Shown: positions 18,353 to 28,654, counted from the first letter of the stretch. The stretch is 64,000 bases of DNA from MSPOR6 sp964652195 (GCA_964652195.1 CAZZBB010000060.1:1-64000), one strand, 5' to 3'. The notes: a model not told the origin generated them from the letters alone. Program-made: numbers and translations.

Positions 18353-19699
18353 ATGGAACATCAACTTCCGATAGTTGCCATCGTCGGTAGACCTAATGTG
18401 GGTAAATCATCAATTTTCAATCGTATTGCAGCTGATGCGCGACCAAATACCGAACAACCAAAACAGATTGCCGTTGTGAATGATCAACCCGGTGTTACAA
18501 GAGATAGAAATTATGCAAATGTAAAATGGAACAAAACCCCATTTACTATTGTTGACACGGGTGGAATAGATGTTGACCCTGAAGACCCCCTTATTGATAA
18601 TGTCCAGATGCAAGTCGACGAAGCATTAGCTGAAGCGGCACTTATCCTTTTTGTCGTTGATTCAAGAGAAGGCATTCTGCCACATGATACTATGGTTGCA
18701 GATAAACTCCGAGCAGCAGGAAAACCTATAATCCTTGTGGCAAACAAAGTAGATAGTCAATCAATTGAAATGGACACAGCCGAATTCTATGCACTCGGAT
18801 TAGAAACCCCGGTATTAACCTCCTGTGTACAGAACTTAGGCATACACCAACTTTTAGATACGGTAGCAGAATTACTACCTGAAACCCCTGATCCGATTGA
18901 AGACACTAAAAAACCTATCAAAATTTCAATAGTTGGTCGACCAAATGTTGGCAAATCCTCTATACTAAATTCACTTCTCGGTGAAGAACGAATGATTGTA
19001 GACAACCGTCCTGGTACAACCCGTGATGCTGTGAATATCCAATTTGTTTACGATAACGTTCCTTTTGAGCTTGTTGATACTGCAGGAATGCGTAGAAAAT
19101 CATCCGTAAAGGACGATTTAGAAACCGCCACTGTGCGAAGTGCCATTTACAGTATTCGTCAAAGTGATATTGCTGCATTAGTATTAGATATCACACAAGA
19201 ATTAGCACAGCAAGATAAGACAATTGCAAGTTTCATAGAACGGAACGGTAAAGCCTCTGTTTTAGTACTGAATAAATGGGATCTTATTGATAAGGATAAC
19301 AAGACATTCGATGAATACATTGACATGATCACACGACAAGTGCCACAATTAGATTATGTTCCAAAAATCTTCGTCTCAGCTTTAACAGGACAGCGTGTAT
19401 CAAAAATCCTTGATGTTGCTCTTGAAGTACATAGGGAATACTGTACACGCATCCCAACCCCTGCTTTAAATGAATTGTTGATGGAATTACGTACTGCCCA
19501 TCCACCTCCCAGAGTGAAGGGCACCCGTCCTGCACTGAAATACATAACTCAAGTTGAAACACAACCACCGACTTTTTTGATTTTTGGAAGAAATACTCAT
19601 AGAGTTCGACCACCTTATACTTCCTACTTGATTAACAATCTTCGGAGTGCTTTCGGTTTTAATGGAACACCAATCCGATTATACTATAGAAGAAATTAA
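18353..19699 (+). CDS. der: Ribosome-associated GTPase Der (EngA)
   Basis: 448 residues, the normal size. Two tandem GTPase domains with complete motifs: first P-loop GRPNVGKSS (~12), DTGGID, NKVD; second P-loop GRPNVGKSS (~193), DTAGM, NKWD. The C-terminal KH-like domain ends with GTPIRLYYRRN, the classic Der ending. Essential for 50S subunit maturation. Ribosome site AGGAGAT precedes the ATG at 18353. It follows the permease gene by 18 bases and may be cotranscribed with it. Confidence 0.97.
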   Translation: MEHQLPIVAIVGRPNVGKSSIFNRIAADARPNTEQPKQIAVVNDQPGVTRDRNYANVKWNKTPFTIVDTGGIDVDPEDPLIDNVQMQVDEALAEAALILFVVDSREGILPHDTMVADKLRAAGKPIILVANKVDSQSIEMDTAEFYALGLETPVLTSCVQNLGIHQLLDTVAELLPETPDPIEDTKKPIKISIVGRPNVGKSSILNSLLGEERMIVDNRPGTTRDAVNIQFVYDNVPFELVDTAGMRRKSSVKDDLETATVRSAIYSIRQSDIAALVLDITQELAQQDKTIASFIERNGKASVLVLNKWDLIDKDNKTFDEYIDMITRQVPQLDYVPKIFVSALTGQRVSKILDVALEVHREYCTRIPTPALNELLMELRTAHPPPRVKGTRPALKYITQVETQPPTFLIFGRNTHRVRPPYTSYLINNLRSAFGFNGTPIRLYYRRN

Positions 19700-19777
19700 T
19701 TCAAATCTCTCTTTTATAGGATAGTAGTATATTGCTATACTAATTCCACTGGTTCATACTACGAATACACTCTTCAA

Positions 19778-22315
19778 ATGCAACTCATCAAACACTTTTC
19801 AGAAATAACAGCTGATGACCTACGACTTGTTGGAGGAAAAGGTCTGAATCTTGGTAAACTAACTAATTCCGGGTTTTTAGTTCCTAATGGATTTTGCATT
19901 ACCACTGAGGCATACCGTTTATCAGTTGAACACTTATCTGAACAGAATGAATCTAATATAAAAGACATTGACTTAAAACCTGAATTACTGGAAGAAGTCC
20001 ATAATGCAAGAAAAAGTCTAAATACTGATACAGTTGCTGTACGGTCCAGTGCTACGGCTGAAGATTTAGATGATGCCAGTTTCGCAGGACAACAAGACTC
20101 CTTTCTGAACATAAAATTGGATGAAATAATTGAAGCAATAAAGAGATGTTGGGCATCCCTATGGACTATGCGAGCAATTACATACCGAAAAAATCAAGGT
20201 ATTTCAAATGATAATTTGGCAATGGCTGTGGTTGTTCAGGAAATGTGTAATGCTGATGTCTCTGGGGTGTTATTCACGGTAAGTCCATTTAGCAATCAAT
20301 CCTGTATCATTGAGTCAAATTGGGGATTAGGCGAATCTGTTGTCTCAGGTTCGATTACCCCTGACAGTTTTGAACTATCCAGAGATACTGGAAGAATAGT
20401 GAATGAAACCATTGCAACCAAACAAGAGATGATTATTGATACCGGTATAACGAAAATATCAGAAGATCGACTGAATGTACCAAGTCTAACAAATGAACAG
20501 TTACAGAAACTATGTAGACTTGGATTAGAAGTTGAAACACTCTATAAACAACCGATGGACATAGAATGGGGACTTACAGGTAAGGATTTCTTTTTGTTAC
20601 AGGCAAGACCTATTACAGCAAAGGTTGAAAGTAGAGATCAGAATATACAAAAAGATAGTGAAATACAGAAACTACGTCAAGCTGAAATACAAATTCTAAA
20701 AACAATTGCTAAAGAAAATACAATATGGAGTCATCATAATCTCGCAGAAGTTCTTCCATCACCATTACCTATGACTTGGGAAATTATGAAAAAGTTCATG
20801 TCTGGAAATGGTGGTTTAGGTAAGGCATACCGTGATTTAGGTTTCTATCCGAGTAAGAAAGTTGACAGAATCGGGATTCTTGATCTTATATGTGGCAGGA
20901 TTTATGTTAACTTAAATCGAGAAACTGAACTCTTCTTCGCGGGATTTCCATTCGCTCATGACTATTATGAGTTGAAACTGTTTCCACAGCAAGTAATGTA
21001 TGCTCAAGCAAAACCAGATATACGACGCAGCAAAGCATCATTTTGGCTAAAACTACCAGTTCATATATACAGAATGACCAAAGCGGAGATGCGATTAAGA
21101 AAGTATCGGTCTGATTTTAATCAAATATTAACTAAAGAAGTGTTTCCAGAATTCCAAAATGCTATAGAAATTGAACAATCTAAAGATTTTTCAAAACTGA
21201 GCGATGCTGGATTAATCGAAAAAATGAATGAATGGACACAAAAAACATTAGAAGATTTTGCCCCAAAAGCACTTATTGCTACACTTCTTGCGGGTTTCTC
21301 GCTTCAGAGGTTAGAAAACACACTTCAGAAATGTATGAGTAAGGAAGACACAAAAAAGTTAGTAAATCGTTTGATAACAGGTCAATCAGGAAATATGACA
21401 ATTGAAACAAATGAAAAGCTGCGTCAAGTGGCAAACGAACAAATAACCCTTTCCGATTTTCTAAACATATATGGACATCGGGCAGTAGATGAATTTGAAC
21501 TGGCACAACCACGGTGGCGGGAAAACACAGAATACCTTGAACAGATAATTGAATCTCTCAATCAAGATAGTCCTGACGATCATAATGAAGAATATTCAGA
21601 TTTAACACAAAAAGAACTGAAAGTTACCGCAGAGAAAGAGTTGAAAGATGCTATAATGAAAAAGCCTGGAATACAAAAACAAATAGAGACAGAGTTGGAT
21701 TATACAAAACGGTATATGCCTTTTAGAGAAACTGCTAAATACTATCTCATGCTCGGTTATGAACAAATTCGACGTCCTTTAGTTGAATTAGATAGTCGAT
21801 ATGAACTTGATGGTGGGATTTTCTATCTGGTGCCAAATGAATTAGAAAGTTTGATTAGTGGTGAAAATCTAAAACAAGTAATTAGGGAACGAAGATTGGA
21901 ACGCGAATTACTACTACAGATAGAACTACCAGACGTCATATTTAGTGATTCACTTGATGAGATTGGCAAATCTAAAACAAGGAAACAATCTGAGACCTAT
22001 TCAGGTGTAGGTGTCTCCGCGGGTGTTGGGAAAGGACATGCACGCATCCTATCACAACCCACCGACATAGACCCTTCTGATCGAAACTATATTCTTGTAT
22101 GTCCCTCAACAGATCCCGCTTGGACACCTCTGTTTCTAAATGCTTCTGGTTTAGTAATGGAACGGGGTGGCATGCTATCACATGGGGCTGTTGTTGCAAG
22201 AGAGTATGGTATACCCGCAGTTGTGAACATCCCCGATGCAACGCAAAACATTACGGATGGACAGATATTAGAAGTCGATGGAAATAATGGAAGGGTCGCA
22301 GTTGTATCCGAATAG
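19778..22315 (+). CDS. PEP-utilising kinase (PEP synthase / rifampicin phosphotransferase-like)
   Basis: 845 residues. The N-terminal ATP-grasp domain has VGGKGLNLGKLTNSGFLVP (~17-35), the glycine/serine loop VAVRSSATAEDLDDASFAGQ (~86-105) and DIEWGLTGKDFFLLQARPIT (~262-281). The C-terminal swivelling phosphohistidine domain has GGMLSHGAVVAREYGIPAV (~795-813), where His is the phosphate carrier. A central helical linker separates them, and the separate PEP-binding TIM barrel of PpsA/PPDK is not evident. That ATP-grasp, linker, His-domain order resembles rifampicin phosphotransferases and related enzymes of unknown substrate. A resistance function should not be assumed. The VWA gene follows 20 bases downstream. 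Confidence 0.75.
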   Translation: MQLIKHFSEITADDLRLVGGKGLNLGKLTNSGFLVPNGFCITTEAYRLSVEHLSEQNESNIKDIDLKPELLEEVHNARKSLNTDTVAVRSSATAEDLDDASFAGQQDSFLNIKLDEIIEAIKRCWASLWTMRAITYRKNQGISNDNLAMAVVVQEMCNADVSGVLFTVSPFSNQSCIIESNWGLGESVVSGSITPDSFELSRDTGRIVNETIATKQEMIIDTGITKISEDRLNVPSLTNEQLQKLCRLGLEVETLYKQPMDIEWGLTGKDFFLLQARPITAKVESRDQNIQKDSEIQKLRQAEIQILKTIAKENTIWSHHNLAEVLPSPLPMTWEIMKKFMSGNGGLGKAYRDLGFYPSKKVDRIGILDLICGRIYVNLNRETELFFAGFPFAHDYYELKLFPQQVMYAQAKPDIRRSKASFWLKLPVHIYRMTKAEMRLRKYRSDFNQILTKEVFPEFQNAIEIEQSKDFSKLSDAGLIEKMNEWTQKTLEDFAPKALIATLLAGFSLQRLENTLQKCMSKEDTKKLVNRLITGQSGNMTIETNEKLRQVANEQITLSDFLNIYGHRAVDEFELAQPRWRENTEYLEQIIESLNQDSPDDHNEEYSDLTQKELKVTAEKELKDAIMKKPGIQKQIETELDYTKRYMPFRETAKYYLMLGYEQIRRPLVELDSRYELDGGIFYLVPNELESLISGENLKQVIRERRLERELLLQIELPDVIFSDSLDEIGKSKTRKQSETYSGVGVSAGVGKGHARILSQPTDIDPSDRNYILVCPSTDPAWTPLFLNASGLVMERGGMLSHGAVVAREYGIPAVVNIPDATQNITDGQILEVDGNNGRVAVVSE

Positions 22316-22335
22316 ACATAGTAAGGGAAAATGTC

Positions 22336-23403
22336 ATGCATTTTGATAACTATTCTGTAAAACTACATAGAATGCGTCAGAAAACTCGTAGAGCATTCCT
22401 TCTGTCAATTTTACTGCACGCTATTGCAATAGGACTTATGAGTTTTAGTTACATCCGATGGTATCGTCCTATGCTCCAATCCGAATCTTTGGTTAATGAT
22501 TCAATTGAAGTATCCACAATACGCCGTTTTCACATGAGTAGTGAACGTAAACGATCCATGTCATCAAAAAGATCTGTTGCTTCAAGTGCGGTTAAAGTAT
22601 CTACAAACGCTGCACAACAAATGAACTCACAAACATCTGTGACAACTGATACATCAGTATACGGAATAGGGACAGACGCACTTTTACCTTTATCAGAAAC
22701 CCCCTTGAATGAAAATATCAATGAAACTCCTGTCTGGAAACCGATCTCAGTTCCTAAGGCACAAGCACCCACAATTACCCCTATTTCAAGAAATCAAGAA
22801 GATACCTCTGGAGTACCCCAAGAACGAACCGATTACATAGCAGATCCAGTTGACCGAGATGGAATGATGGGAGAAGCATTAGAGGGAATAGCAGAAAGTG
22901 TTGCCGATGGAGATGGAGAGAGTAATGTAGATTTAGTGTTTCTACTTGACATCAGTGGTAGCATGATAGATAATATCCGCGCAGTCGGACGACAACTTAC
23001 TCAGATGGTGTCCGTATTTGAAGAAAAGGGGGTTGACTTCAGACTTGGCATTGTTATCTTCAGGTATATTGAAGATGATACCATATATCATGAGTTAACT
23101 CGAAATGTAGAATTATACAAACAATTACTCACCTCACATGTCGTTGCTGCAGCTGGCGATGAAAGGGCACATAATGCCATCGTAAAGGCAATACGACGGG
23201 TGAATTTTCGAGAGGATGCAAAACGACGTTTTGTTCTCGTAACTGATGAAGCAAGCAAAGGGTCATATAATTTATCTGATATATTAGTCATGTGTTGGGA
23301 AAACCAAATCGTCATAGATGTCATTGGCATTAATCATACGACGCATCGAGCCTTATCTTCAAAAACCGGAGGACTCTGGTTTCCTATACCTATTCAAGAA
23401 TAA
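22336..23403 (+). CDS. Membrane-anchored von Willebrand factor A domain protein
   Basis: 355 residues. One N-terminal helix (RAFLLSILLHAIAIGLMSFS, ~17-36) is TonB-like in character, followed by a long low-complexity Ser/Thr-rich linker (~60-190). Then a VWA domain with the metal site DxSxS (FLLDISGSM, ~204-212) and a later LVTDE. The domain probably faces the periplasm and binds a partner through a divalent metal. GGG ribosome site just upstream. No partner is evident next door. Confidence 0.75.
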   Translation: MHFDNYSVKLHRMRQKTRRAFLLSILLHAIAIGLMSFSYIRWYRPMLQSESLVNDSIEVSTIRRFHMSSERKRSMSSKRSVASSAVKVSTNAAQQMNSQTSVTTDTSVYGIGTDALLPLSETPLNENINETPVWKPISVPKAQAPTITPISRNQEDTSGVPQERTDYIADPVDRDGMMGEALEGIAESVADGDGESNVDLVFLLDISGSMIDNIRAVGRQLTQMVSVFEEKGVDFRLGIVIFRYIEDDTIYHELTRNVELYKQLLTSHVVAAAGDERAHNAIVKAIRRVNFREDAKRRFVLVTDEASKGSYNLSDILVMCWENQIVIDVIGINHTTHRALSSKTGGLWFPIPIQE

Positions 23404-23468
23404 CACAAGGATAGCATGTATTGTGTCACTCCTCTGGTAATAAACAAATAAAATAATTGGGTAATAAT

Positions 23469-24236
23469 ATGAAATGGTCATTAAATACGTACCAGACATG
23501 TCAAGATTGGGAATTACAAAGAATACTTGATACAGCAGAAAACACAGGTTATCACGGTGTCGAGTTATTAATGGATTACAAACAGAAACATGGCTTCGAA
23601 TGGGATACACCAGAAGACCAATGGAATGGATTAAAAGCACAAATTGACAACAGTGGTGTCGTGGTCTCATCCCTCACGAGTTGCCAGAATTTTCATTCAG
23701 AAAATGCATCTGATCGTGCGGAAACTGTCCGTCGGGTTTCCCGCGTAATTGACATGGCTGATTTCTTTGACTGCGACCATGTTCGTGTCCTCGGCGACAG
23801 GTATAGTGATGAAAATAGGGATGCTGTCGTTGGGTATGTAATTGAGGGTTTAAAAGCACTTGGGGTTTATGCGAATGGTAAAGGAATTACCGTTTCCATT
23901 GAGATGCACGGCTCATTCACCGATCCTGATTCTGCTATGGAAGTGATTGAAGGTGTAAATCTTCCAAACGTTGGTTTTGTCTTCAATTCCCAATTTATCG
24001 GTTGTGAGGCTGGTAATATTGAACCTTTATTTTCTCGGGTTGCACCCCATATCACTTCAGTACATACACACAAAGTTGAAACCCCTGAAACCTTTGAACT
24101 CTATCGACAGATGTTTGAATGGCTCAACCGAATTGGCTTCTCAGGCTATATCTCAAACGAATGTGCATATACTGGTCCGGATCCAGAAAAAGTCCTTGCC
24201 CTGTATGTTGGACTCTTTAAGGCGTTTGTAAAGTGA
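23469..24236 (+). CDS. Sugar phosphate isomerase/epimerase-like TIM barrel protein
   Basis: 255 residues from ATG 23469; an in-frame TTG 12 bases earlier is less likely. Xylose-isomerase-like barrel features: start MKWSLNTYQTCQDWELQRIL, GYHGVELLMDY, then DHVRVLGDRY, ISVEMHGSF (Glu and His as likely metal/catalytic residues) and YISNECAYTGPDPEK at the end. Substrate unknown; members often act on keto-sugars or inositol derivatives. The stop overlaps the GTG start of the next gene by 4 bases (GTGA), indicating translational coupling. Confidence 0.75.
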   Translation: MKWSLNTYQTCQDWELQRILDTAENTGYHGVELLMDYKQKHGFEWDTPEDQWNGLKAQIDNSGVVVSSLTSCQNFHSENASDRAETVRRVSRVIDMADFFDCDHVRVLGDRYSDENRDAVVGYVIEGLKALGVYANGKGITVSIEMHGSFTDPDSAMEVIEGVNLPNVGFVFNSQFIGCEAGNIEPLFSRVAPHITSVHTHKVETPETFELYRQMFEWLNRIGFSGYISNECAYTGPDPEKVLALYVGLFKAFVK

Positions 24237-25591
24237 ATACTCCACAAGCAGCACACTTATACAAACGTGTTGCGATTCCAGAAGATTTTCTGAATGTGAC
24301 AGATGGAAATCCTTGGGGTGGCGATGTTCGTATTGGTGACCTGACAGGGAACGGATACGTTGATTTTTTGGTGTATAAATCTCTCGGTGGTATCCATCCA
24401 TGTTTCCTTGGTGCTTTTACACTTGATGGCGAACCGATATGGTCTTTTGGAAATAAACATCTTGAAATACTCGACACAGATGAACCTAATTCCTTTCTTA
24501 AAACTCTATCCCCTGACCGCCCCGGTCCTGTTGCAATATACGATATTGACGCAGATGGCAAAGCAGAGGTAATCTGCTTCTGGATTGATTCTGATGTTAC
24601 ACAAGCAAGTAAATGGAATCTATCAGAAATCCAATTGATAATATTAGATGGCGCGACTGGTGATGTTAAACAATCTACAGTCTGTGATGAATTGCGATTA
24701 TGTAACGCCTATGTGGAAGATGATCTCCATATTCCTAATTATGTCCATCAACGGATAATGATTGCCAATTTGTGTGGGAATCCACAAGCACAAGACTTTA
24801 TCGTGAAAATGGGTGTTGATATACTCGCCTTTAATCACAAACTTGAACTCCTCTGGAAATATACAGACAAATGGTATCGCTATCCAAAACATTCCGCTTA
24901 CATTCCTGCTGTTGGGGATTTCAATGGTGATGGTCTGGATGAAGTAAATGGAGGCAATTACGGACTTGCTTCGGATGGATCAGTCCTATGGGATAAATAC
25001 TTTGGTGACAATCTGGATTCTGTGTTAGTTGAGGAATGGGATGGACAGAATCGTGCAATCCTATCTGCAGGTGGACAGGTAATTGACATTTCAGGAAATC
25101 CTATCTTCTCCCTTGGAATGGATATCGTACCGCACGGACAAGAAATCCGATGTGGTAACTTTCTTACAGGCACACACTCGAATTTAGTGATACGATTTAA
25201 CGGACATAATCCTGACTTGATGGTGGTTGACAATGAAGGGAATATCCGTAGTCAATTTACTGTCGATGAAACACCAAATAACACAGGGTTAGAGACAATT
25301 CGTTGGAATGGTTCAGACGAAACTGATCTGATATATAGTCCCGCAGCATTGTATGATGGTGAAGGAAATAAAGTTGTTATGTTTCCTGAATTACCTCCAC
25401 CGTCTGGAGGTAGAATGGGTTGGTATCATTGTTTCCCAGCTGATGTATGTGGAGATGCACGTGAAGAGGTAGTACTATATGATCCCTATACGGATGCTGT
25501 ATATATCTACACCTCTCATCCTTATCATCCTGAACAATATGCTGGATATGTACATACAAAACGACAATATAATGCAAGATTGATGGATTAA
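24233..25591 (+). CDS. FG-GAP/VCBS-type propeller protein
   Basis: 452 residues starting at a GTG that overlaps the preceding stop. Repeated calcium-loop blades are visible: VRIGDLTGNGYVDFLVYKS (~24-42), IYDIDADGKAEVICFWID (~98-115), AVGDFNGDGLDEVNGGNYG (~225-243), and VCGDAREEVVLYDPYTD near the end. The fold resembles rhamnogalacturonan lyase family 11 and related polysaccharide-binding propellers, but without a signal peptide, so it may be cytoplasmic or the substrate may be small. Grouped with the isomerase-like and sulfatase-like genes (6-base gap to the next), suggesting use of a sulfated or decorated carbohydrate. Confidence 0.65.
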   Translation: MNTPQAAHLYKRVAIPEDFLNVTDGNPWGGDVRIGDLTGNGYVDFLVYKSLGGIHPCFLGAFTLDGEPIWSFGNKHLEILDTDEPNSFLKTLSPDRPGPVAIYDIDADGKAEVICFWIDSDVTQASKWNLSEIQLIILDGATGDVKQSTVCDELRLCNAYVEDDLHIPNYVHQRIMIANLCGNPQAQDFIVKMGVDILAFNHKLELLWKYTDKWYRYPKHSAYIPAVGDFNGDGLDEVNGGNYGLASDGSVLWDKYFGDNLDSVLVEEWDGQNRAILSAGGQVIDISGNPIFSLGMDIVPHGQEIRCGNFLTGTHSNLVIRFNGHNPDLMVVDNEGNIRSQFTVDETPNNTGLETIRWNGSDETDLIYSPAALYDGEGNKVVMFPELPPPSGGRMGWYHCFPADVCGDAREEVVLYDPYTDAVYIYTSHPYHPEQYAGYVHTKRQYNARLMD

Positions 25592-25597
25592 AAAAAT

Positions 25598-26863
25598 ATG
25601 GCAAAAAACAGTGTGAATAAGTTCCTACTCATCTCCATTGATTGTTGGCGGTATGATGCACTCAGTCGTACCAATCCAATATTCAATACGCCAAAGTTTG
25701 ATCTACTCACTAAAGATTTCACACTCGCAGAAAAATTCTTTGTAACCGCCCCTGCCACACGACCTTCCCACACATCCTATTTTACTGGACTTTATCCATT
25801 TGAACACGGTCTTTATGGACAAACATACCTAAAGATGTTTGAAGGTATACCCAACCTTTTTCAGCTTTTTGCTGATGAAGGATATCATATTACTGGCCGT
25901 TCCGAACGCGCAGATGTATTTAGATTTCTTGATTATGAACCTTTCATTACTCCAATAGATCCGAATGCCAAAGCACAACATCTCGGTTCACTTGAAGACC
26001 TAATTACACACCTAAAACAACCGTCTGATACACCACAATTCTGTTTCCTTCATTTCTGGTATACACATGGAGGGTACGGGATGAGTGGAATTCCTGGTGC
26101 TCCAAGTCTGGGATCGTTGGTAAATCAAGGAAAAACAGATGAAGCTCTACGTTATTACTATGCTGCTGCCACTCATATTCTTGAGTTTAAATTGGTTGAA
26201 ATCCTAAAACAACTTGATCTGCTGAATTGGGTAGTGTTTATCTTCGGAGACCATGGTGAGGGAATCTGTGATGAATTAATTGACCATGGAAGTACGCTAA
26301 ATCAGAATGTATTACATGTACCCTTATTAGCACATATCCCCGGTGTGGAAAAATTGGATTTACCAGATGCACCTATCTCAGCCATTGATCTGTTTCCAAC
26401 AATTACAAACCTTGCAGGCATCGAAACGGATTACCATGGGTTTGGTAAAAACCTACTACACCCATTAGAGATAGATAGTGATCGATTGGTATTATCAGAG
26501 CTGGATAGTCTATTTGGTATCGGTTTCCTAAGCCAGAAGAACCTTGAGATGCCACACCACCGTGTAACCTCCAGGACAAGTATTGATGACGAAGAAATTT
26601 CACGGTACACTGATGGTGTACGGTTATGGTCGTTGACGGATGGTGAATACCTATTCCGAGAAGATGAGCAGACAGGAGAGTTTGTCTATCGACATATCAT
26701 GCGGAGTGAAGATGTTGATTGTGATGACCCAGAACGGTTCAGGGATGCGTATGACGATATCTTGATGAACTCAAACTACCAGCATTTACAATTGCAAGAT
26801 TCAACACCAGAGGAACGTGAAATATTGGAGAGTAGGTTGCGCAATTTAGGTTATATAGAGTAG
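25598..26863 (+). CDS. Sulfatase-like alkaline-phosphatase-superfamily hydrolase, Thr at nucleophile position
   Basis: 421 residues. The metal-binding start is FLLISIDCWRYDAL (~9-22) and the active-site loop is TAPATRPSHTSYFTGLYPFEHG (split: TAPATRPSHT, then SYFTGLYPFEHG; ~50-71). The second metal site is VVFIFGDHGEGICDE. True sulfatases need Cys or Ser in C/S-x-P-S-R for formylglycine; here the position is Thr54 and the sequence TRPSH, as in phosphatase or phosphotransferase branches. So sulfate ester hydrolysis is doubtful. No signal peptide is seen. It is the last gene of the catabolic group beginning at 23469. Confidence 0.75.
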   Translation: MAKNSVNKFLLISIDCWRYDALSRTNPIFNTPKFDLLTKDFTLAEKFFVTAPATRPSHTSYFTGLYPFEHGLYGQTYLKMFEGIPNLFQLFADEGYHITGRSERADVFRFLDYEPFITPIDPNAKAQHLGSLEDLITHLKQPSDTPQFCFLHFWYTHGGYGMSGIPGAPSLGSLVNQGKTDEALRYYYAAATHILEFKLVEILKQLDLLNWVVFIFGDHGEGICDELIDHGSTLNQNVLHVPLLAHIPGVEKLDLPDAPISAIDLFPTITNLAGIETDYHGFGKNLLHPLEIDSDRLVLSELDSLFGIGFLSQKNLEMPHHRVTSRTSIDDEEISRYTDGVRLWSLTDGEYLFREDEQTGEFVYRHIMRSEDVDCDDPERFRDAYDDILMNSNYQHLQLQDSTPEEREILESRLRNLGYIE

Positions 26864-26882
26864 CACATATGCGACTGTAGAT

Positions 26883-27365
26883 CTATAATTCGTAGATTGT
26901 TGCATCAAGACTATCTATTTCCACTATAGCAACCGTTGCCTTTCCGGTTGTCCAACCACCCGTTTCCCCAGGATTCAGTAATAGAGATTTCTCTTTTTTG
27001 ATATCTATTTTATGTGTATGTCCATACACAACTATATCAAAATCTCCACTTTTAGCGATTGGTATAGCAAGTTCAGGATAGTGCATCACAGCGATATTCT
27101 TTTCACCCAATGTTGCACTTGCCAGATTCGGGTGTACCTCACCTATCGGTTCAAACTTCTTCGCCAGAACAATACGTTCGCCATCATTATTACCAAAAAC
27201 GCCTACAACACGACAATTTAAATCTGCTAACGGATCAATTGCAAATGGTGCGATAAAATCCCCTGCATGCACAACCAGATCGACACCATGTGTGTTGAAA
27301 AGTTCAACTGCAAGTTTAACATTTGGAATATTGTCATGACTATCGGACATAACACCAAGTTTCAT
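26883..27365 (-). CDS. YfcE/MJ0936-type metallophosphoesterase
   Basis: 160 residues, normal length for this small calcineurin-like family. Metal ligands are all visible: MSDSHDN (~6-12), VVHAGDF (~32-38), GNND (~59-62), YGHTHK (~115-120). Members hydrolyse phosphodiesters with Mn2+ or Ni2+; the natural substrate is generally unknown. It begins the minus-strand block and its start is 15 bases from the end of the upstream gene (27380), so it is probably the last gene of that operon. Confidence 0.88.
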   Translation of the reverse strand: MKLGVMSDSHDNIPNVKLAVELFNTHGVDLVVHAGDFIAPFAIDPLADLNCRVVGVFGNNDGERIVLAKKFEPIGEVHPNLASATLGEKNIAVMHYPELAIPIAKSGDFDIVVYGHTHKIDIKKEKSLLLNPGETGGWTTGKATVAIVEIDSLDATIYEL

Positions 27366-27379
27366 ATCTTTATCCTCTA

Positions 27380-28654
27380 TTATTCTATTGCAACTACAAC
27401 CCTATGAACCATATTTCCGAGGTATCCTTTTGGATTCCACGGTTGGTTGAAAGGTTGTACATTACCTTTATCATCATACGCCCGCGCCCAAATTTCATAG
27501 TATCCTTTGTTGGAAAAAGCGATCTCTGTTTCCCAATGATACCATGCATATTTATTAGATGAATGAATTAATTCTGTTTCTTTCCATTGAACACCGAAAT
27601 CCGTAGATACAAGGACTCTATCAATTTCATCTTCTCCTGCCCATGCATGTCCACGTATTCTTATAGGTTTACCTATACTTAAATCCTGATTTGACACAGG
27701 TTGAGTGATAAGAGACTTAACCCTTAAGGCAGTTGCAATTCGCATATCCTCAACAGGTGGAATTTCTCCCGGTTCAACTGGATACGCAGGTATACGATAG
27801 GAATAACCACTCATTTTTTCTGAATCGTGAACCTGATCTCTCACCCAGATACGGTTAAGCCATTTTTGCATGGAACTACCGATCCACCCCGGCACAATTA
27901 ATCTTGCTGGAAATCCGTGAGCTGCCGGCAATACTTCACCATTCATTTTCAATGCAATGAGCGTATGTTCATCCATTGCTTTTTCAATCGGTATACCCCG
28001 TGAAAATGGTTCTCCTCCATTATTGGGTAAATCATCACCATAGTTCCCAGTATAAACAGCGGAAGTTTTAACACCTGCCGTTTCTAAAATATCGCGTAAT
28101 CGTACACCTGTCCATTCGCTGCATGCAACAGCACCACGGATCCATGGGGTGCCACCTACCTTAGGTTCAAAAAGATTCCTACCATTTCCAGCACATTCCA
28201 AGACTACTTCCGCGGTTACCTGTGGATAGCGTAGCAAATCTTCCATAGACATAGACAGTTCTTTATTCACTTCTCCATCCACAGTTAATTTCCAACCATT
28301 AAGATCACCCTTGATTGCTCTATCTGGAATTCCACTATTATTTCGGACAAAATGTCGATGAGTCGGTGTTACATCATCATTCAGAAAGTGAGGTGGTACT
28401 TCACCATTAAATGGACTCTCCGAATGTACAAGCATATCCGGTTTTGGAAGTCCGACTGTCTGCAGTTCTTCAAATATAATCGGAACCATTCCCCGATCAA
28501 CCAACCCACGATTAACTGCTTCACACCCTGCACCAAATATACCAAAGCTGGCAAAGAATGCACCTTTACCCAGCTTGGAAATAAATTCTCGTCTTGAGGT
28601 AGGAATAGAATTAATCCATTCAGTAACGGGAGGGATTTGATCAATTTTTGACAT
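27380..28654 (-). CDS. Sulfite-oxidase-family molybdopterin enzyme with Tat signal
   Basis: 424 residues from ATG 28652-28654. A GTG at 28703-28705 would add 17 residues and would overlap the upstream TAG (TAGTG), so coupling is possible. The Tat motif SRREFISKL lies ~20 residues in, followed by a hydrophobic stretch. The molybdenum ligand Cys is in VVLECAGNGRNLF, with GTPWIRGAVACSEWTGV and RLIVPGWIGSSMQKWL further on. A C-terminal Mo-co dimerisation-type domain ends the protein. It is predicted to be a periplasmic oxidoreductase related to sulfite oxidase, substrate unproven. A molybdenum hydroxylase set is encoded at 32342-36451, so the cofactor is used here. Confidence 0.85.
   Translation of the reverse strand: MSKIDQIPPVTEWINSIPTSRREFISKLGKGAFFASFGIFGAGCEAVNRGLVDRGMVPIIFEELQTVGLPKPDMLVHSESPFNGEVPPHFLNDDVTPTHRHFVRNNSGIPDRAIKGDLNGWKLTVDGEVNKELSMSMEDLLRYPQVTAEVVLECAGNGRNLFEPKVGGTPWIRGAVACSEWTGVRLRDILETAGVKTSAVYTGNYGDDLPNNGGEPFSRGIPIEKAMDEHTLIALKMNGEVLPAAHGFPARLIVPGWIGSSMQKWLNRIWVRDQVHDSEKMSGYSYRIPAYPVEPGEIPPVEDMRIATALRVKSLITQPVSNQDLSIGKPIRIRGHAWAGEDEIDRVLVSTDFGVQWKETELIHSSNKYAWYHWETEIAFSNKGYYEIWARAYDDKGNVQPFNQPWNPKGYLGNMVHRVVVAIE

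Noticed and set aside
19778..22315. Rifampicin resistance gene
   Set aside because: Domain order is similar, but many PEP-utilising kinases with other substrates share it; sequence reading alone cannot support a drug-resistance call.
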